A DNA stretch of 64,000 bases from Pseudomonas haemolytica (GTDB lineage Bacteria > Pseudomonadota > Gammaproteobacteria > Pseudomonadales > Pseudomonadaceae): positions 1-64,000 of the forward strand of contig NZ_VOIW01000008.1 in NCBI RefSeq assembly GCF_009659625.1. The letters are read 5' to 3'. Both the position numbers and the translations under genes were made by a program. This document shows positions 1-7,763 of the stretch, one piece after another. Numbering within the stretch: the stretch's first letter is position 1; the number at the start of each line of letters is the position of its first letter. The notes beneath the pieces were generated by a model, which saw nothing but the letters and a program-made list of their open reading frames with translations, was not told where the DNA came from and did no database searches.

Positions 1-240
1 ACCCACTGGGCAGCGGGCCACGGTGGAAAAATCCGCGTCGCTAAGGCTTACCGAACGCTGCGAATCCCCAACCCGCAACACCCGGTCCATGCCCAGCAAC
101 GACGGCATATCCGCCGCATGACTGACCAAGTCCAGCGCCCGCGAATACCAGGCGCCCATCTGCTGGCGGTAGTCCACCAGGCTCTGATGGAAACCATCCA
201 GCTCATGTTCGATAGAGGCGATGTGGGCAGCGTGGGTCAT
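1..240 (-). CDS. Unknown protein, N-terminal part, open at the window edge
   Basis: On the minus strand an open frame runs from an ATG at 240 down to base 1 without a stop, giving about 80 residues that begin MTHAAHIASIEHELDG. I do not recognise the family. The segment looks soluble and mostly helical, with no signal peptide or membrane stretch. No strong Shine-Dalgarno lies before the ATG, so the true start could differ. The rest of the gene lies outside the window. Confidence 0.45.
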   Translation of the reverse strand, partial: MTHAAHIASIEHELDGFHQSLVDYRQQMGAWYSRALDLVSHAADMPSLLGMDRVLRVGDSQRSVSLSDADFSTVARCPVG

Positions 241-375
241 CCATGACGTCTCGGCAGAAGGCAAGGCGTCGGAGTCTGCCGCAGCGAAAAGCGGCTGGAT
301 GAACGGTTTGGAAAATCAGATTGCCCTTACAAAGGGCTAGCAAAAGTCGGCGCTAACTCATGCGCAAGGGCTACT

Positions 376-756
376 TCAAATGGCGAGGTTACTGATTGAC
401 GAACAGTGCCCTTGAGCGTCTTTCAGTTGGGTTTCAAACTCAATCAGACCCGCGTGCATCCGTTGCAACACGGCGATTTGCGCGGCTAACGCGCGCTTCT
501 TGTTGGCGATGGCTTGGTCCGCCCGGTCCCAAGGAAGGGCATCGCCGTTGTACCCCAGCAAAATCTCCTGCAACTCCTTGAGTTTGAATCCCAACTGCTG
601 GGCACACTTGATAAACGTCAGCCGCTCGACGCTCTGGGCCGTATAAACCCGATAACCGCCCTGACGCTGAGGCTCGGGCATCAGTCCAATCGCCTCATAG
701 TGACGAATCGCCTTGATGGTCGTGCCGGATAACTGCGCGGCTTTGCCGATGTACAT
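376..756 (-). CDS. MerR-family transcriptional regulator
   Basis: About 126 residues. The N-terminal winged helix-turn-helix (roughly residues 1-70) has the MerR signature: YIGKAAQLSG, then IRHYEAIGL and GYRVY, and later LGFKLKELQEIL. A coiled-coil dimerisation helix follows. The C-terminal tail has one Cys (GHCSS), too little to claim metal sensing; the effector is unknown. The start is the ATG at 756, because AGGGAG lies 7 bases before it; an in-frame upstream start at 774 would swallow that site. The gene overlaps the 3' end of the quinone reductase-like gene upstream by about 62 bases on the same strand, so the two are probably co-transcribed and coupled. It may control its partner. Confidence 0.85.
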   Translation of the reverse strand: MYIGKAAQLSGTTIKAIRHYEAIGLMPEPQRQGGYRVYTAQSVERLTFIKCAQQLGFKLKELQEILLGYNGDALPWDRADQAIANKKRALAAQIAVLQRMHAGLIEFETQLKDAQGHCSSISNLAI

Positions 757-1339
757 GAAAACTCCCTTTTTCAAATAGTGCGCCGGCTTGTTTCAGCGAC
801 CGGGCCCGCTGCGTCAGCGTAGAGCCCAGCACCGGTCCGAACAGCAGCGTCTTGCTCAGCGTGATGCCGCAAAGCGCCAGCGTGGTGCGACGCATCTGGT
901 GGATGGCCGGCATGCGGTAGACCCAGCGGTAATACCACGCCGGCGTGTCCAGGGTCACTAGCAAGTGCGCGGTTCGGCCCTTAAGCAGTTTGTCGGGGAA
1001 TGCCTTGCCTGCTCGGTATTTGAAGGCGAAGCCGGGTAGGAAAACTCGGTCGATAAAGCCTTTCATCAGTGCCGGGATACCGCCCCACCAAACAGGGAAA
1101 ACCCATGTCAGGTGCTCGGCCCAAAGGATGTCGGCTTGTGCACTGAGCAAGTCGGGTTCCAGTGTTTGGACCTGGGTATAACCGTGGTGAAGGATGGGGT
1201 CGAACCTGAGGTCACCCAGGCGCAGGACGCGTACGTCGTGGCCTGCCGTTTTCGCGGCGTGGATATAGGTCTGCGCGAGGGCTGAACAAAAACTATCGGT
1301 GGACGGGTGGCCGAGAATGACCAGGATGCGCTGACTCAT
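695..1339 (-). CDS. NAD(P)H dehydrogenase (quinone)-like flavodoxin-fold protein
   Basis: 214 residues. The flavodoxin-like start ILVILGHPSTDSF and the block VFPVWWGGIPALMKGFIDRV match the NQO/KefF/MdaB family of FMN- or FAD-dependent NAD(P)H:quinone oxidoreductases. These are cytosolic enzymes that reduce quinones or protect against electrophiles by two-electron transfer. Homologues usually end near 195 residues. Here the last ~20 residues are read through the start of the overlapping MerR gene in another frame, so that tail is probably unconserved. The pair looks like a small inducible detoxification unit. The substrate cannot be told from the sequence. Confidence 0.8.
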   Translation of the reverse strand: MSQRILVILGHPSTDSFCSALAQTYIHAAKTAGHDVRVLRLGDLRFDPILHHGYTQVQTLEPDLLSAQADILWAEHLTWVFPVWWGGIPALMKGFIDRVFLPGFAFKYRAGKAFPDKLLKGRTAHLLVTLDTPAWYYRWVYRMPAIHQMRRTTLALCGITLSKTLLFGPVLGSTLTQRARSLKQAGALFEKGSFHVHRQSRAVIRHDHQGDSSL

Positions 1340-1522
1340 GCTGAAGGCTCCTGAAGTGGGCGTTCAGGGTAGGGTGTGCCGTATAGGGGAGAGTCAAGGG
1401 CCACAGCCAGTGCCAGCAGGACCGTTCCGTAAGGTGCGCAGGACCCTTCCTGGAGTATTCATGAGCCCTTGTGACGGCACGATGGCCTGACTAGCCTGCT
1501 GAAAACACAAGAGTAAAAAGGC

Positions 1523-2554
1523 ATGAGCGAAACCGCTATCGGGCTGACCGCGCCTCCTGAGGGCTACAGCGATTGGCTGACAGACCTCAAAGGCCGTATC
1601 CATAACGCACAGCAGCGCGCCTCAATCGCGGTCAATCGTGAACTGGTGCTGCTCTACTGGCAGATCGGCTGCGATATTTTGACCCGTCAGAACGATCAAG
1701 GCTGGGGTAGTAAAGTGATCGACCGCCTTGCGCAAGATCTGCGCGCGGCCTTTCCCGACATGAAGGGTTTTTCGCCGCGCAATCTCAAGTACATGCGCGC
1801 TTTTGCCGAGGCGTGGCCGGATTCGGAATTTGTGCAAGAGGTGCTTGCACAATTGCCTTGGTACCATCAGATCGCGCTGTTGGACAAACTTCCTGGGCCC
1901 GAGACGCGGCGCTGGTACATCACCCAAACGATCAAACACAACTGGTCGCGCAACACACTGGTGATGCACATTGAAAACCGCCTGTTGGAACGCAGCGGCA
2001 AGGCTGTCAGCAACTTCGAAAACCACCTGCCCAAGGCTCAGTCCGATCTGGCCCGCGAAACCCTCAAGGACCCTTATCGTTTTGATTTCCTCAGCCTGGG
2101 CCTGAATGCGCAAGAGCGCGATATCGAAAACGCCTTGATCAAACATGTCACTGACTTCTTGTTGGAGTTGGGCGCAGGCTTTGCCTTCGTTGGTCGGCAA
2201 GTGCTGCTGAATGTAGGCGGCGACGAGTTCTTTGTTGACCTGTTGTTCTATCACTTGAAGCTGCGTTGCTACGTGGTGATCGAGCTCAAGGCGGGCAAGT
2301 TCAAACCCGAGCATCTGGGCAAGTTGAGCTTTTACCTCGCGGCTGTGGATGCCGAGTTGAAGCACCCACAGGATGGCCCGACGATTGGCCTGTTGTTGTG
2401 CAAGGGTAAAAATGAAGTGGTGGCTGAATACGCACTGCGTGATAACAACCGTCCTATCGGCGTGGCGGAATATCAACTGGTGGAGTCTTTGCCGGCAGAG
2501 CTGCAATCCAGTTTGCCCAGCATTGAACAAATTGAGAGAGAGTTGGCGGGGTAG
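1523..2554 (+). CDS. YhcG-type PDDEXK nuclease domain protein (DUF1016)
   Basis: 343 residues. The N-terminal half (about 1-170) is the DUF1016 N-domain, with a conserved helical block containing LLYWQIG and GFSPRNLKYMRAFAE. The C-terminal half is a PDDEXK nuclease-like domain: DEFFVDLLFYHLKLRCYVVIELKAG places the acidic residue and the E-x-K pair in the expected order. YhcG-family proteins are described as putative nucleases and often sit in defence or mobile neighbourhoods. No methylase or other partner is visible here, and the gene stands alone between a quinone reductase and ycaC. DNA cleavage is inferred from the fold only. Confidence 0.85.
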   Translation: MSETAIGLTAPPEGYSDWLTDLKGRIHNAQQRASIAVNRELVLLYWQIGCDILTRQNDQGWGSKVIDRLAQDLRAAFPDMKGFSPRNLKYMRAFAEAWPDSEFVQEVLAQLPWYHQIALLDKLPGPETRRWYITQTIKHNWSRNTLVMHIENRLLERSGKAVSNFENHLPKAQSDLARETLKDPYRFDFLSLGLNAQERDIENALIKHVTDFLLELGAGFAFVGRQVLLNVGGDEFFVDLLFYHLKLRCYVVIELKAGKFKPEHLGKLSFYLAAVDAELKHPQDGPTIGLLLCKGKNEVVAEYALRDNNRPIGVAEYQLVESLPAELQSSLPSIEQIERELAG

Positions 2555-2572
2555 AACCGGCTCAAACACCGC

Positions 2573-2596
2573 AAGCCTGCTTTTCAGGGCAGGCTT
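2573..2596. terminator. Hairpin between converging genes
   Basis: AAGCCTGC and GCAGGCTT form a perfect 8-bp stem around an 8-base loop, between the converging yhcG-like gene and ycaC. The T tract is weak on both sides, so termination efficiency is uncertain. Confidence 0.5.
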
Positions 2597-2615
2597 ATCG
2601 TCACACTCGGCTGAC

Positions 2616-3248
2616 TTACTTCTGCTGTGCAGTCAGCGCCGCATAGCCATTCATCAAGTTGCGATAGTTAGGGATACGCTGGGACAACAGATTCCCCAGG
2701 CCTTCAATGTCGTTGCGCCAGTCGCGGTGCAGCTCGCACGCCACCGAGAACCAGTTCATCAACTGTGCACCGGCTTGAGTCATCCGGCTCCACGCTGCCT
2801 GCTGCACCGTAGTGTTGAACGTGCCCGAAGCATCCGTCACCACAAACACTTCAAACCCCTCCGCCAGCGCCGACAAGGTCGGGAACGCCACGCACACATC
2901 CGTCACCACACCGGCAATGATGATCTGCTTACGCCCGGTGGCCTTGATCGCCTTGACGAAATCCTCGTTGTCCCATGCGTTGATCTGACCAGGGCGAGCG
3001 ATGTACGGCGCGTCCGGGAACATTTCTTTCAACTCCGGTACCAGCGGGCCATTGGGGCCTTGCTCGAAGCTGGTGGTGAGGATGGTTGGCAAGTTGAAGA
3101 ACTTGGCCAGGTCCGCCAGGGCCAGCACGTTGTTCTTGAACTCATTGGGAGAGAAATCCTGTACCAGTGAGATCAAGCCGGTCTGGTGATCGACCAGCAG
3201 AACGATGGCGTCGTCTTTGTTCAAGCGGTTGTAGGTTGCAGTGCTCAT
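2616..3248 (-). CDS. ycaC: YcaC-like isochorismatase-family hydrolase
   Basis: 210 residues, closely similar over its whole length, as I remember it, to E. coli YcaC (for example FNLPTILTTSFE, GPNGPLVPELK, ACELHRDWRNDI). The cysteine-hydrolase residues are visible: Asp20 in LLVDHQ and Cys119 in GVVTDVCVAFP. YcaC is a cytosolic octameric enzyme of uncertain physiological substrate; related members hydrolyse amides or isochorismate. The gene is transcribed alone, with its 5' end facing the yjf-type cluster. Confidence 0.9.
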   Translation of the reverse strand: MSTATYNRLNKDDAIVLLVDHQTGLISLVQDFSPNEFKNNVLALADLAKFFNLPTILTTSFEQGPNGPLVPELKEMFPDAPYIARPGQINAWDNEDFVKAIKATGRKQIIIAGVVTDVCVAFPTLSALAEGFEVFVVTDASGTFNTTVQQAAWSRMTQAGAQLMNWFSVACELHRDWRNDIEGLGNLLSQRIPNYRNLMNGYAALTAQQK

Positions 3249-3426
3249 GGTTGAATCCTTTTTTATTTAGGTGGGTTGGGCGTTGCGTTCAACATGGGCA
3301 CAGATTAATGAGTGGCTGCTGGAGGATAAATCGGCTGGGATAGGTAATACCGTCAACTCAGAGGAGACAATGCCGGAGCGGTCACAAGCACTGGTCCGTT
3401 TCATGGCCGGAAAGTATCCGAAAAAT

Positions 3427-3484
3427 CTCACGCGTGAGCTATTGAGTACGGCGAACATTGCCTGTAGATTTTCTCACGCGTGAG
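3427..3484 (+). promoter_or_regulatory. Promoter bracketed by two identical 12-bp palindromes
   Basis: The perfect palindrome CTCACGCGTGAG occurs at 3427-3438 and again at 3473-3484, 46 bp apart from start to start. Between them lies a plausible sigma-70 promoter: TTGAGT at 3442-3447, a 17-base spacer, and TAGATT at 3465-3470. The start point would fall in or just after the second palindrome, about 30 bases before yjfI. This geometry suggests a dimeric repressor binding both sites to occlude or loop the promoter of the downstream eight-gene cluster. The palindromes and hexamers are seen directly; repression is inferred and the regulator is unknown. Confidence 0.6.
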
Positions 3485-3507
3485 TTTTTCACAGCGAGGT
3501 CAGTACG

Positions 3508-4197
3508 ATGAAAAGCAGCTCTCCATCGAGCCCTGCTGCAGGGCCCGATACCGATTCAGCCAGCCTTCAGGGAGAGCGCTTGAAACAGTCCGCGAAAAAG
3601 CCATCGAGCTTTTACATGAAGCAGATGCGCGCGGGCCTGTCGGCCGCCGGTTATGTGAAACACGAGACTTGGGTGCTTCCCGAAAACCGAAGCTTGCTCA
3701 AGCAGATGGAGAAACAGCTTCGCCAACCGATCCTGGCTGGCTCATTCATGTCGGAGAATTTCATGAGCGCAGGTACCAACTGGAACATCGATCGCCTCTT
3801 CAGCGCGCTTCAGGCCCTGGACGAAGTGACCTCCAATGACATTACGCTTTCTCTCGTTCAAGGTTCCGATTCCAGCATCAAGCTGGAAATGAACGATTTC
3901 GGTGGCCTGCCGATTTACATCGCGGTGGTGGGCGAGCAGATCATCGTGGACACCGTGTTGGTCGACGTCGAGTCCATCAACGATGTCGCCAAGTTCAATG
4001 ACGCAGTGCTGCGCAGCCGGGAGATGTTCCCGTTGTCTTCGATCGGTATCGAGTCCATGCCGAACGGGCAGGTGGTCTACAACATGTTCGGTGCACTCAG
4101 CTCCGACTCCAGCCTGACCAACATCGTGACCGAGGTGAAAACCCTGGTCGACAACGTGCAGCGCGCCAGCGAAGCCTTCGAACGTTTCTTCAACTAA
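3508..4197 (+). CDS. yjfI: YjfI-like DUF2170 protein, N-terminally extended
   Basis: 229 residues. The C-terminal ~145 residues are a DUF2170 (YjfI) domain, with FGGLPIYIAVVGEQIIVD, FNDAVLRSREMFPLSSIGIE and a C-terminal ERFF. The first ~85 residues are extra compared with the ~133-residue E. coli protein. They include a basic block (FYMKQMRAGLSAAGY, then WVLPENRSLLKQME) that resembles MazE-antitoxin-like DUF3018 sequences; that resemblance is tentative. GAGGT lies 8 bases before the ATG. It is the first gene of the cluster and is followed 17 bases later by the PspA homologue, as in E. coli yjfIJ. The biochemical function is unknown. Confidence 0.8.
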   Translation: MKSSSPSSPAAGPDTDSASLQGERLKQSAKKPSSFYMKQMRAGLSAAGYVKHETWVLPENRSLLKQMEKQLRQPILAGSFMSENFMSAGTNWNIDRLFSALQALDEVTSNDITLSLVQGSDSSIKLEMNDFGGLPIYIAVVGEQIIVDTVLVDVESINDVAKFNDAVLRSREMFPLSSIGIESMPNGQVVYNMFGALSSDSSLTNIVTEVKTLVDNVQRASEAFERFFN

Positions 4198-4214
4198 TTA
4201 TTCGGGAATATCCA

Positions 4215-4913
4215 ATGACTCAGTCTATCTGGAGCAAATTGTTCACCGCGCTGCGTGGCGGTGCCAATGAAGTCGGCGAATCGATCGTCGATCAACAGGC
4301 CCTGCGCATCCTTGACCAGGAAATTCGCGATGCTGACACCGCGTTGGCCAACGCCAAGCGTGAGCTGGTCAGCATCATGGCCAAGCACAAACTGGCGGCT
4401 GATCGTGTCGGCGAGTACGACGCCAAGATCAAAGACCTGGAGTCCAAGGCGATGGCTGCTATCCAGGCCAATCGTGAAGACCTCGCCCTGGAAGTCGCCG
4501 AAGCCATCTCGACCCTGACCAACGAGCGCGACGTCGAGCAAAAGCAGACCACCGAGTTCGGTGGCTACGCCGAGAGCATGCGCAAAGACATCACCAAGGC
4601 CGAGAGCCGGATTAAAAGCCTGCGCCAGCAAGTGGACATGGCCAAGGCTCGCGACAGCGTGCAGAAGGCCCAGGTCAGTGCATCCATTGCCAGCGGCGGT
4701 GCCAACGGCAAATTGGAAACGGCCGTCGGTACGCTGAACCGCTTGCAGGCCAAACAGCAGCAACGCTCCGCTGAACTGCAAGCCCAGGATGAGCTGGCTG
4801 AAGCATCGACAGGGACCGACCTGGAACGCAAGCTGCGCGAAGCCGGTATCACGCCGAACGAAGGCAGTGCCAACGCGATTCTGGAGCGTCTGAAGCAAAA
4901 GTCGGCTGAGTAA
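4215..4913 (+). CDS. yjfJ: PspA/IM30-family membrane-stress protein (YjfJ)
   Basis: 232 residues, almost entirely coiled coil and rich in Glu, Lys, Gln and Ala, as in PspA/Vipp1/IM30 (ESCRT-III-like) proteins. The N-terminus (IWSKLFTALRGGANEVGESIVD) matches the amphipathic helix and first-helix pattern, followed by ALRILDQEIRDADTAL. Such proteins polymerise on the inner face of damaged membranes. It is the direct counterpart of E. coli YjfJ and lies immediately after yjfI. No pspF or pspBC genes are visible nearby, so this is a YjfJ-type rather than a classical Psp locus. Confidence 0.88.
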   Translation: MTQSIWSKLFTALRGGANEVGESIVDQQALRILDQEIRDADTALANAKRELVSIMAKHKLAADRVGEYDAKIKDLESKAMAAIQANREDLALEVAEAISTLTNERDVEQKQTTEFGGYAESMRKDITKAESRIKSLRQQVDMAKARDSVQKAQVSASIASGGANGKLETAVGTLNRLQAKQQQRSAELQAQDELAEASTGTDLERKLREAGITPNEGSANAILERLKQKSAE

Positions 4914-4932
4914 GCAACGCCGCCGAAAGGGA

Positions 4933-4959
4933 GGAGGGCATTTTTGCCCTTCTTTTTTA
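4933..4959 (+). terminator. Terminator after the PspA-like gene, inside the cluster
   Basis: GAGGGCA and TGCCCTTC form a hairpin with a four-base T loop, followed by a run of six T residues: a standard Rho-independent terminator shape. It lies only about 20 bases before the rhomboid gene. It probably lowers expression of the downstream genes relative to yjfIJ instead of isolating them completely. Confidence 0.8.
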
Positions 4960-4981
4960 TGCCGAGGTGAGGAGGGACGCC

Positions 4982-5533
4982 TTGAAGGGTTTCAAGACAA
5001 TCGCAGGCCTGGCCCTCTTCATGGTCGCGCTGCAACTGCTCAATGTAGCGACCGGTTACAGCCTCTTGGCATTCGGGCTGGTCCCGAGGACGCTGCAAGG
5101 GCTGTTCGGTATCCTCACCTCACCGTTTTTGCACGCCTCCTTTGCTCACCTGAGCGCGAACCTGATTGCCTTTCTGGTCCTGGGCACCCTGGTCATTATC
5201 GATGGGCTCAACCGGTTCATTGCCGTCAGCGCAATCGTGATTCTGCTGGGGGGCGCGCTGGTCTGGCTGTTCGGTTTTTCTGGGGTACATGTCGGTGCCA
5301 GCGGCTGGGTATTCGGGCTATGGGCCTACCTGCTATCGCGCGCCTGGTTCCACAGAAGCTGGAGCAACCTGATAACGGCCGGTGTGGTGGCGGTACTGTA
5401 TGGTGGCTTGATCTTTGGCTTCCTTCCTCGGCAGGGCGTTTCCTTCGAAGGTCATCTCTTCGGCGCGTTCGCTGGATTTATTGCCGCCAAGGTACTTCTC
5501 TCTGCACCGCGCAGCAGGTTTAATGCCGGATGA
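4982..5533 (+). CDS. Rhomboid-family intramembrane serine protease
   Basis: About 183 residues with six predicted membrane segments. The rhomboid elements are in order: the HxxxN-like segment HASFAHLSANLIAF, the catalytic serine in GASGWVFG, and the catalytic histidine in FEGHLFGAFAGF. It should cleave membrane-embedded substrates within the bilayer. I place the start at the TTG at 4982 because AGGAGGG lies 5 bases before it; a GTG at 4967 would put that Shine-Dalgarno inside the gene. It follows a terminator and precedes the ion-channel gene by 6 bases. Rhomboids are not part of the E. coli yjf locus, so it may be an added partner acting on a membrane protein of the cluster. Confidence 0.85.
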   Translation: MKGFKTIAGLALFMVALQLLNVATGYSLLAFGLVPRTLQGLFGILTSPFLHASFAHLSANLIAFLVLGTLVIIDGLNRFIAVSAIVILLGGALVWLFGFSGVHVGASGWVFGLWAYLLSRAWFHRSWSNLITAGVVAVLYGGLIFGFLPRQGVSFEGHLFGAFAGFIAAKVLLSAPRSRFNAG

Positions 5534-5539
5534 GCACAC

Positions 5540-6640
5540 GTGAGCAGCCAGAAGCCGAGGCGATCACGTCGCCAGGAATCCAGTACCCACGGAAGCAGGG
5601 ATGAAATGTCGATCTTTCTTTTATTGCGCCTGTACGCTTCCTCCCTCTTTCACCGTTTCGGCTGGGCAGGCCTGATCATTGCCTTGGGCGTACACCTGAG
5701 CGTGGCTTATCTGGGCCTGGTATTTCTGGGCGAGCAGCACCTCACCGCCCCCGCGACGTTTGTTTACTTCTATCTCACCACCACACTGACCGTCGGCTAT
5801 GGCGATCTCGCACCGCAGACCGCGGCGGGGCGAATCTTCGTGGCTGCCTGGGTCATGCTCGGGGGCATTGCGCTGCTGACCGCAGCCATCGGCAAAACCA
5901 CCAGCAGTGTCATTGATGCATGGAGAAAAGGCATGAAGGGCAAAGGCGATTTCACCGGCAAAGTCGGCCATACCGTGCTCATCGGCTGGGAGGGCGCGTC
6001 CAGCGAGCGGGTCATAGAGTTGCTGCTTCAAGACGAAACCTCGAACGACAACCTGATCGTGATTTGCGATTGCACCCTCGAAGAAAACCCGATGCCGGGC
6101 AAAGCTGCGTTCATCCGCGGTGAAAGCCTGTCTTCCACCGCGTTGTTGCAGCGAGCAGGCGTTCCCGGCGCCGAGCGTGTGCTGGTGCGAACCCCGTCTG
6201 ACGATCTGACGCTGGCCACCGTGCTGGCGGTGAATCAATTGAGCCCCGTCGGGCATGTGGCCGCCCACTTCAATGAAAGTGAAATTGCCGCACTCGCCAG
6301 CTCCTATGCACCCCGCCTGGAATGCACTTCCAGTATGGCGATTGAAATGCTGGTGCGCGCCTCCCAGGATCCGGGCTCGTCCGTGGTCATCAATGAGCTG
6401 CTGTGCGTAGGGCAGGGCGCCACCCAATACCTGATGAAATTGCCCGAAGCCTTTGAGGCAACCTTCGGTGAGCTGTACACCCGGATGAAAGAACACCACA
6501 ACGCCACCCTCATCGGCTATCGCGCCAAAGGTGCTCAGCAACCAGCGATCAATCCGCCCAGCACCACGCGTGTCGAGGGCGGTGAACTCTTCTACATCGC
6601 CTCCACCCGGCTCAAGGAAATCTCCCATGGGATGGCTTAA
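5540..6640 (+). CDS. Two-TM potassium channel with RCK-like cytosolic domain
   Basis: 366 residues. A basic N-terminus is followed by TM1 (about 40-60), a pore loop with the K+ selectivity filter TLTVGYGD, and TM2 (IFVAAWVMLGGIALLTAAIG). The remaining ~230 residues resemble a TrkA-N/RCK regulatory domain (HTVLIGWEG, then VLVRTPSDDLTLATVLAVN). The nucleotide loop reads GWEGAS and not a clean GxGxxG, so ligand binding is uncertain. The start shown is a GTG 6 bases after the rhomboid stop; an ATG at 5606 (MSIFLLL) with AGGGA before it is a good alternative that drops 22 basic residues. A K+ channel beside PspA suggests sensing or relief of membrane depolarisation. Confidence 0.88.
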   Translation: MSSQKPRRSRRQESSTHGSRDEMSIFLLLRLYASSLFHRFGWAGLIIALGVHLSVAYLGLVFLGEQHLTAPATFVYFYLTTTLTVGYGDLAPQTAAGRIFVAAWVMLGGIALLTAAIGKTTSSVIDAWRKGMKGKGDFTGKVGHTVLIGWEGASSERVIELLLQDETSNDNLIVICDCTLEENPMPGKAAFIRGESLSSTALLQRAGVPGAERVLVRTPSDDLTLATVLAVNQLSPVGHVAAHFNESEIAALASSYAPRLECTSSMAIEMLVRASQDPGSSVVINELLCVGQGATQYLMKLPEAFEATFGELYTRMKEHHNATLIGYRAKGAQQPAINPPSTTRVEGGELFYIASTRLKEISHGMA

Positions 6641-7301
6641 ACAATTGATGGGGCTCGAGGCTCCGAACTCCACTACCGACTCCAAAGCGTCGGCCAACCA
6701 AGCGCTGCCGGTCACCGGGCCATTGGGCCTGGCACCGGGCAAAGGCCTGATGTTCGACTCGAGCCTTAAATTATTACTCGATGAGAAAACCACGGTGGTC
6801 ATCCCCGGTTCCCAGGAAATCTGGGCCAACGGCACCGTTGACCTCGGGCAGTCGACCTGGCTGTCGCGCTATTACATGAACGACGAAGACTATTGGCTGC
6901 AGGTGCACACCACGGGCGACATCGCCGGGCAGGTCGAGTCGGTGATCCTGTTCAACTACCTCAGTTACGTCACCATCAGCAGCGAGGCGGAACTGCGCCG
7001 GCTGGCCGGCCCACAGAGCCTGATCGGGCTGCCGACTTACACCCACGACGGCGTCGAGTTTTTCCGCGAGTGGGGCAGCGAAGACGGCCAGACCGAATTG
7101 GTGGCGATGAGCGAACAAATAGTCAGCCCGGAGGCCGCCTACAGCATTGAGCACCGTTCGATGCTATACGCACGCGACACCGGCCTGACCGACCGTCGAG
7201 AGTTTTTGCTGTTTTCCGTCGAAGAAGACGCTGAAGGCACCATCAGCCTGAGCACGTCGCTGGGCATTTCGCTGTATACAACCGACCTGACTGCGCTCTA
7301 A
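6627..7301 (+). CDS. yjfK: YjfK-like DUF2491 protein
   Basis: 224 residues, starting MGWLKQLMG. The start is the ATG at 6627, preceded by AAGGAA at 8 bases; it overlaps the channel gene's 3' end by 14 bases, pointing to coupled translation. The body has the DUF2491 pattern (LPVTGPLGLAPGKGLMFD, YYMNDEDYWLQVHT) found in E. coli YjfK. It is soluble with no catalytic motif I can name. It sits between the channel and the DUF350 membrane protein, in the same relative order as yjfK-yjfL in E. coli. Confidence 0.83.
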   Translation: MGWLKQLMGLEAPNSTTDSKASANQALPVTGPLGLAPGKGLMFDSSLKLLLDEKTTVVIPGSQEIWANGTVDLGQSTWLSRYYMNDEDYWLQVHTTGDIAGQVESVILFNYLSYVTISSEAELRRLAGPQSLIGLPTYTHDGVEFFREWGSEDGQTELVAMSEQIVSPEAAYSIEHRSMLYARDTGLTDRREFLLFSVEEDAEGTISLSTSLGISLYTTDLTAL

Positions 7302-7316
7302 AAAAGGAAGAAGTCC

Positions 7317-7745
7317 ATGCTAGAAGCTCTCTCCATCTCCCTGAACAAAGCTGCCGTGTTCGGCTTTGTCATCTACATCCTGGGGGCTGCGGTATTGTTT
7401 GCGCTGTTCCAGTTCATCTACACCCGCATCACCCCGCACAAGGAATTCGAGCTGATCCGTGCGGGCAACGTTTCGGCGGCAGTTGCCCTGGGCGGCGCCA
7501 TCGTCGGTTTCGCCATTCCGGCCAGCAACGTGATTGCCTACTCCATCAACCTCCTCGACTTCGTAGTCTGGTCGGTGATCGCAGCCGTCGTCCAACTGTT
7601 GGCATTCCTGCTGACCAGCCTGGTGCTCAAAGGCACGTCCGAGCGCATCAAGAACGGCGAGCTCGCGGCCGGCATCTACGTGGCCGCCGTAGCCATCAGC
7701 GTCGGCATGTTGAATGCCGCGTGCATGACGCCTACCCAGAACTGA
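7317..7745 (+). CDS. yjfL: YjfL-like DUF350 inner-membrane protein
   Basis: 142 residues with four predicted membrane helices: one near residues 12-33, one around AAVALGGAIVGFAI, one around FVVWSVIAAVVQLLAFLL, and one near the C-terminus at AAGIYVAAVAISVGMLNAAC. This is the DUF350 arrangement of two repeated two-helix units. The family is of unknown function and recurs with ATP-grasp amidoligases and PspA-like proteins. AAGGAAGAAG sits just before the ATG, 15 bases after yjfK. Confidence 0.87.
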   Translation: MLEALSISLNKAAVFGFVIYILGAAVLFALFQFIYTRITPHKEFELIRAGNVSAAVALGGAIVGFAIPASNVIAYSINLLDFVVWSVIAAVVQLLAFLLTSLVLKGTSERIKNGELAAGIYVAAVAISVGMLNAACMTPTQN

Positions 7746-7763
7746 TTGCGCACGGAGCTCCCG

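Noticed and set aside
3271..3483. 70-residue plus-strand frame before yjfI
   Set aside because: It reads through both palindromes and the promoter and lacks a start signal.
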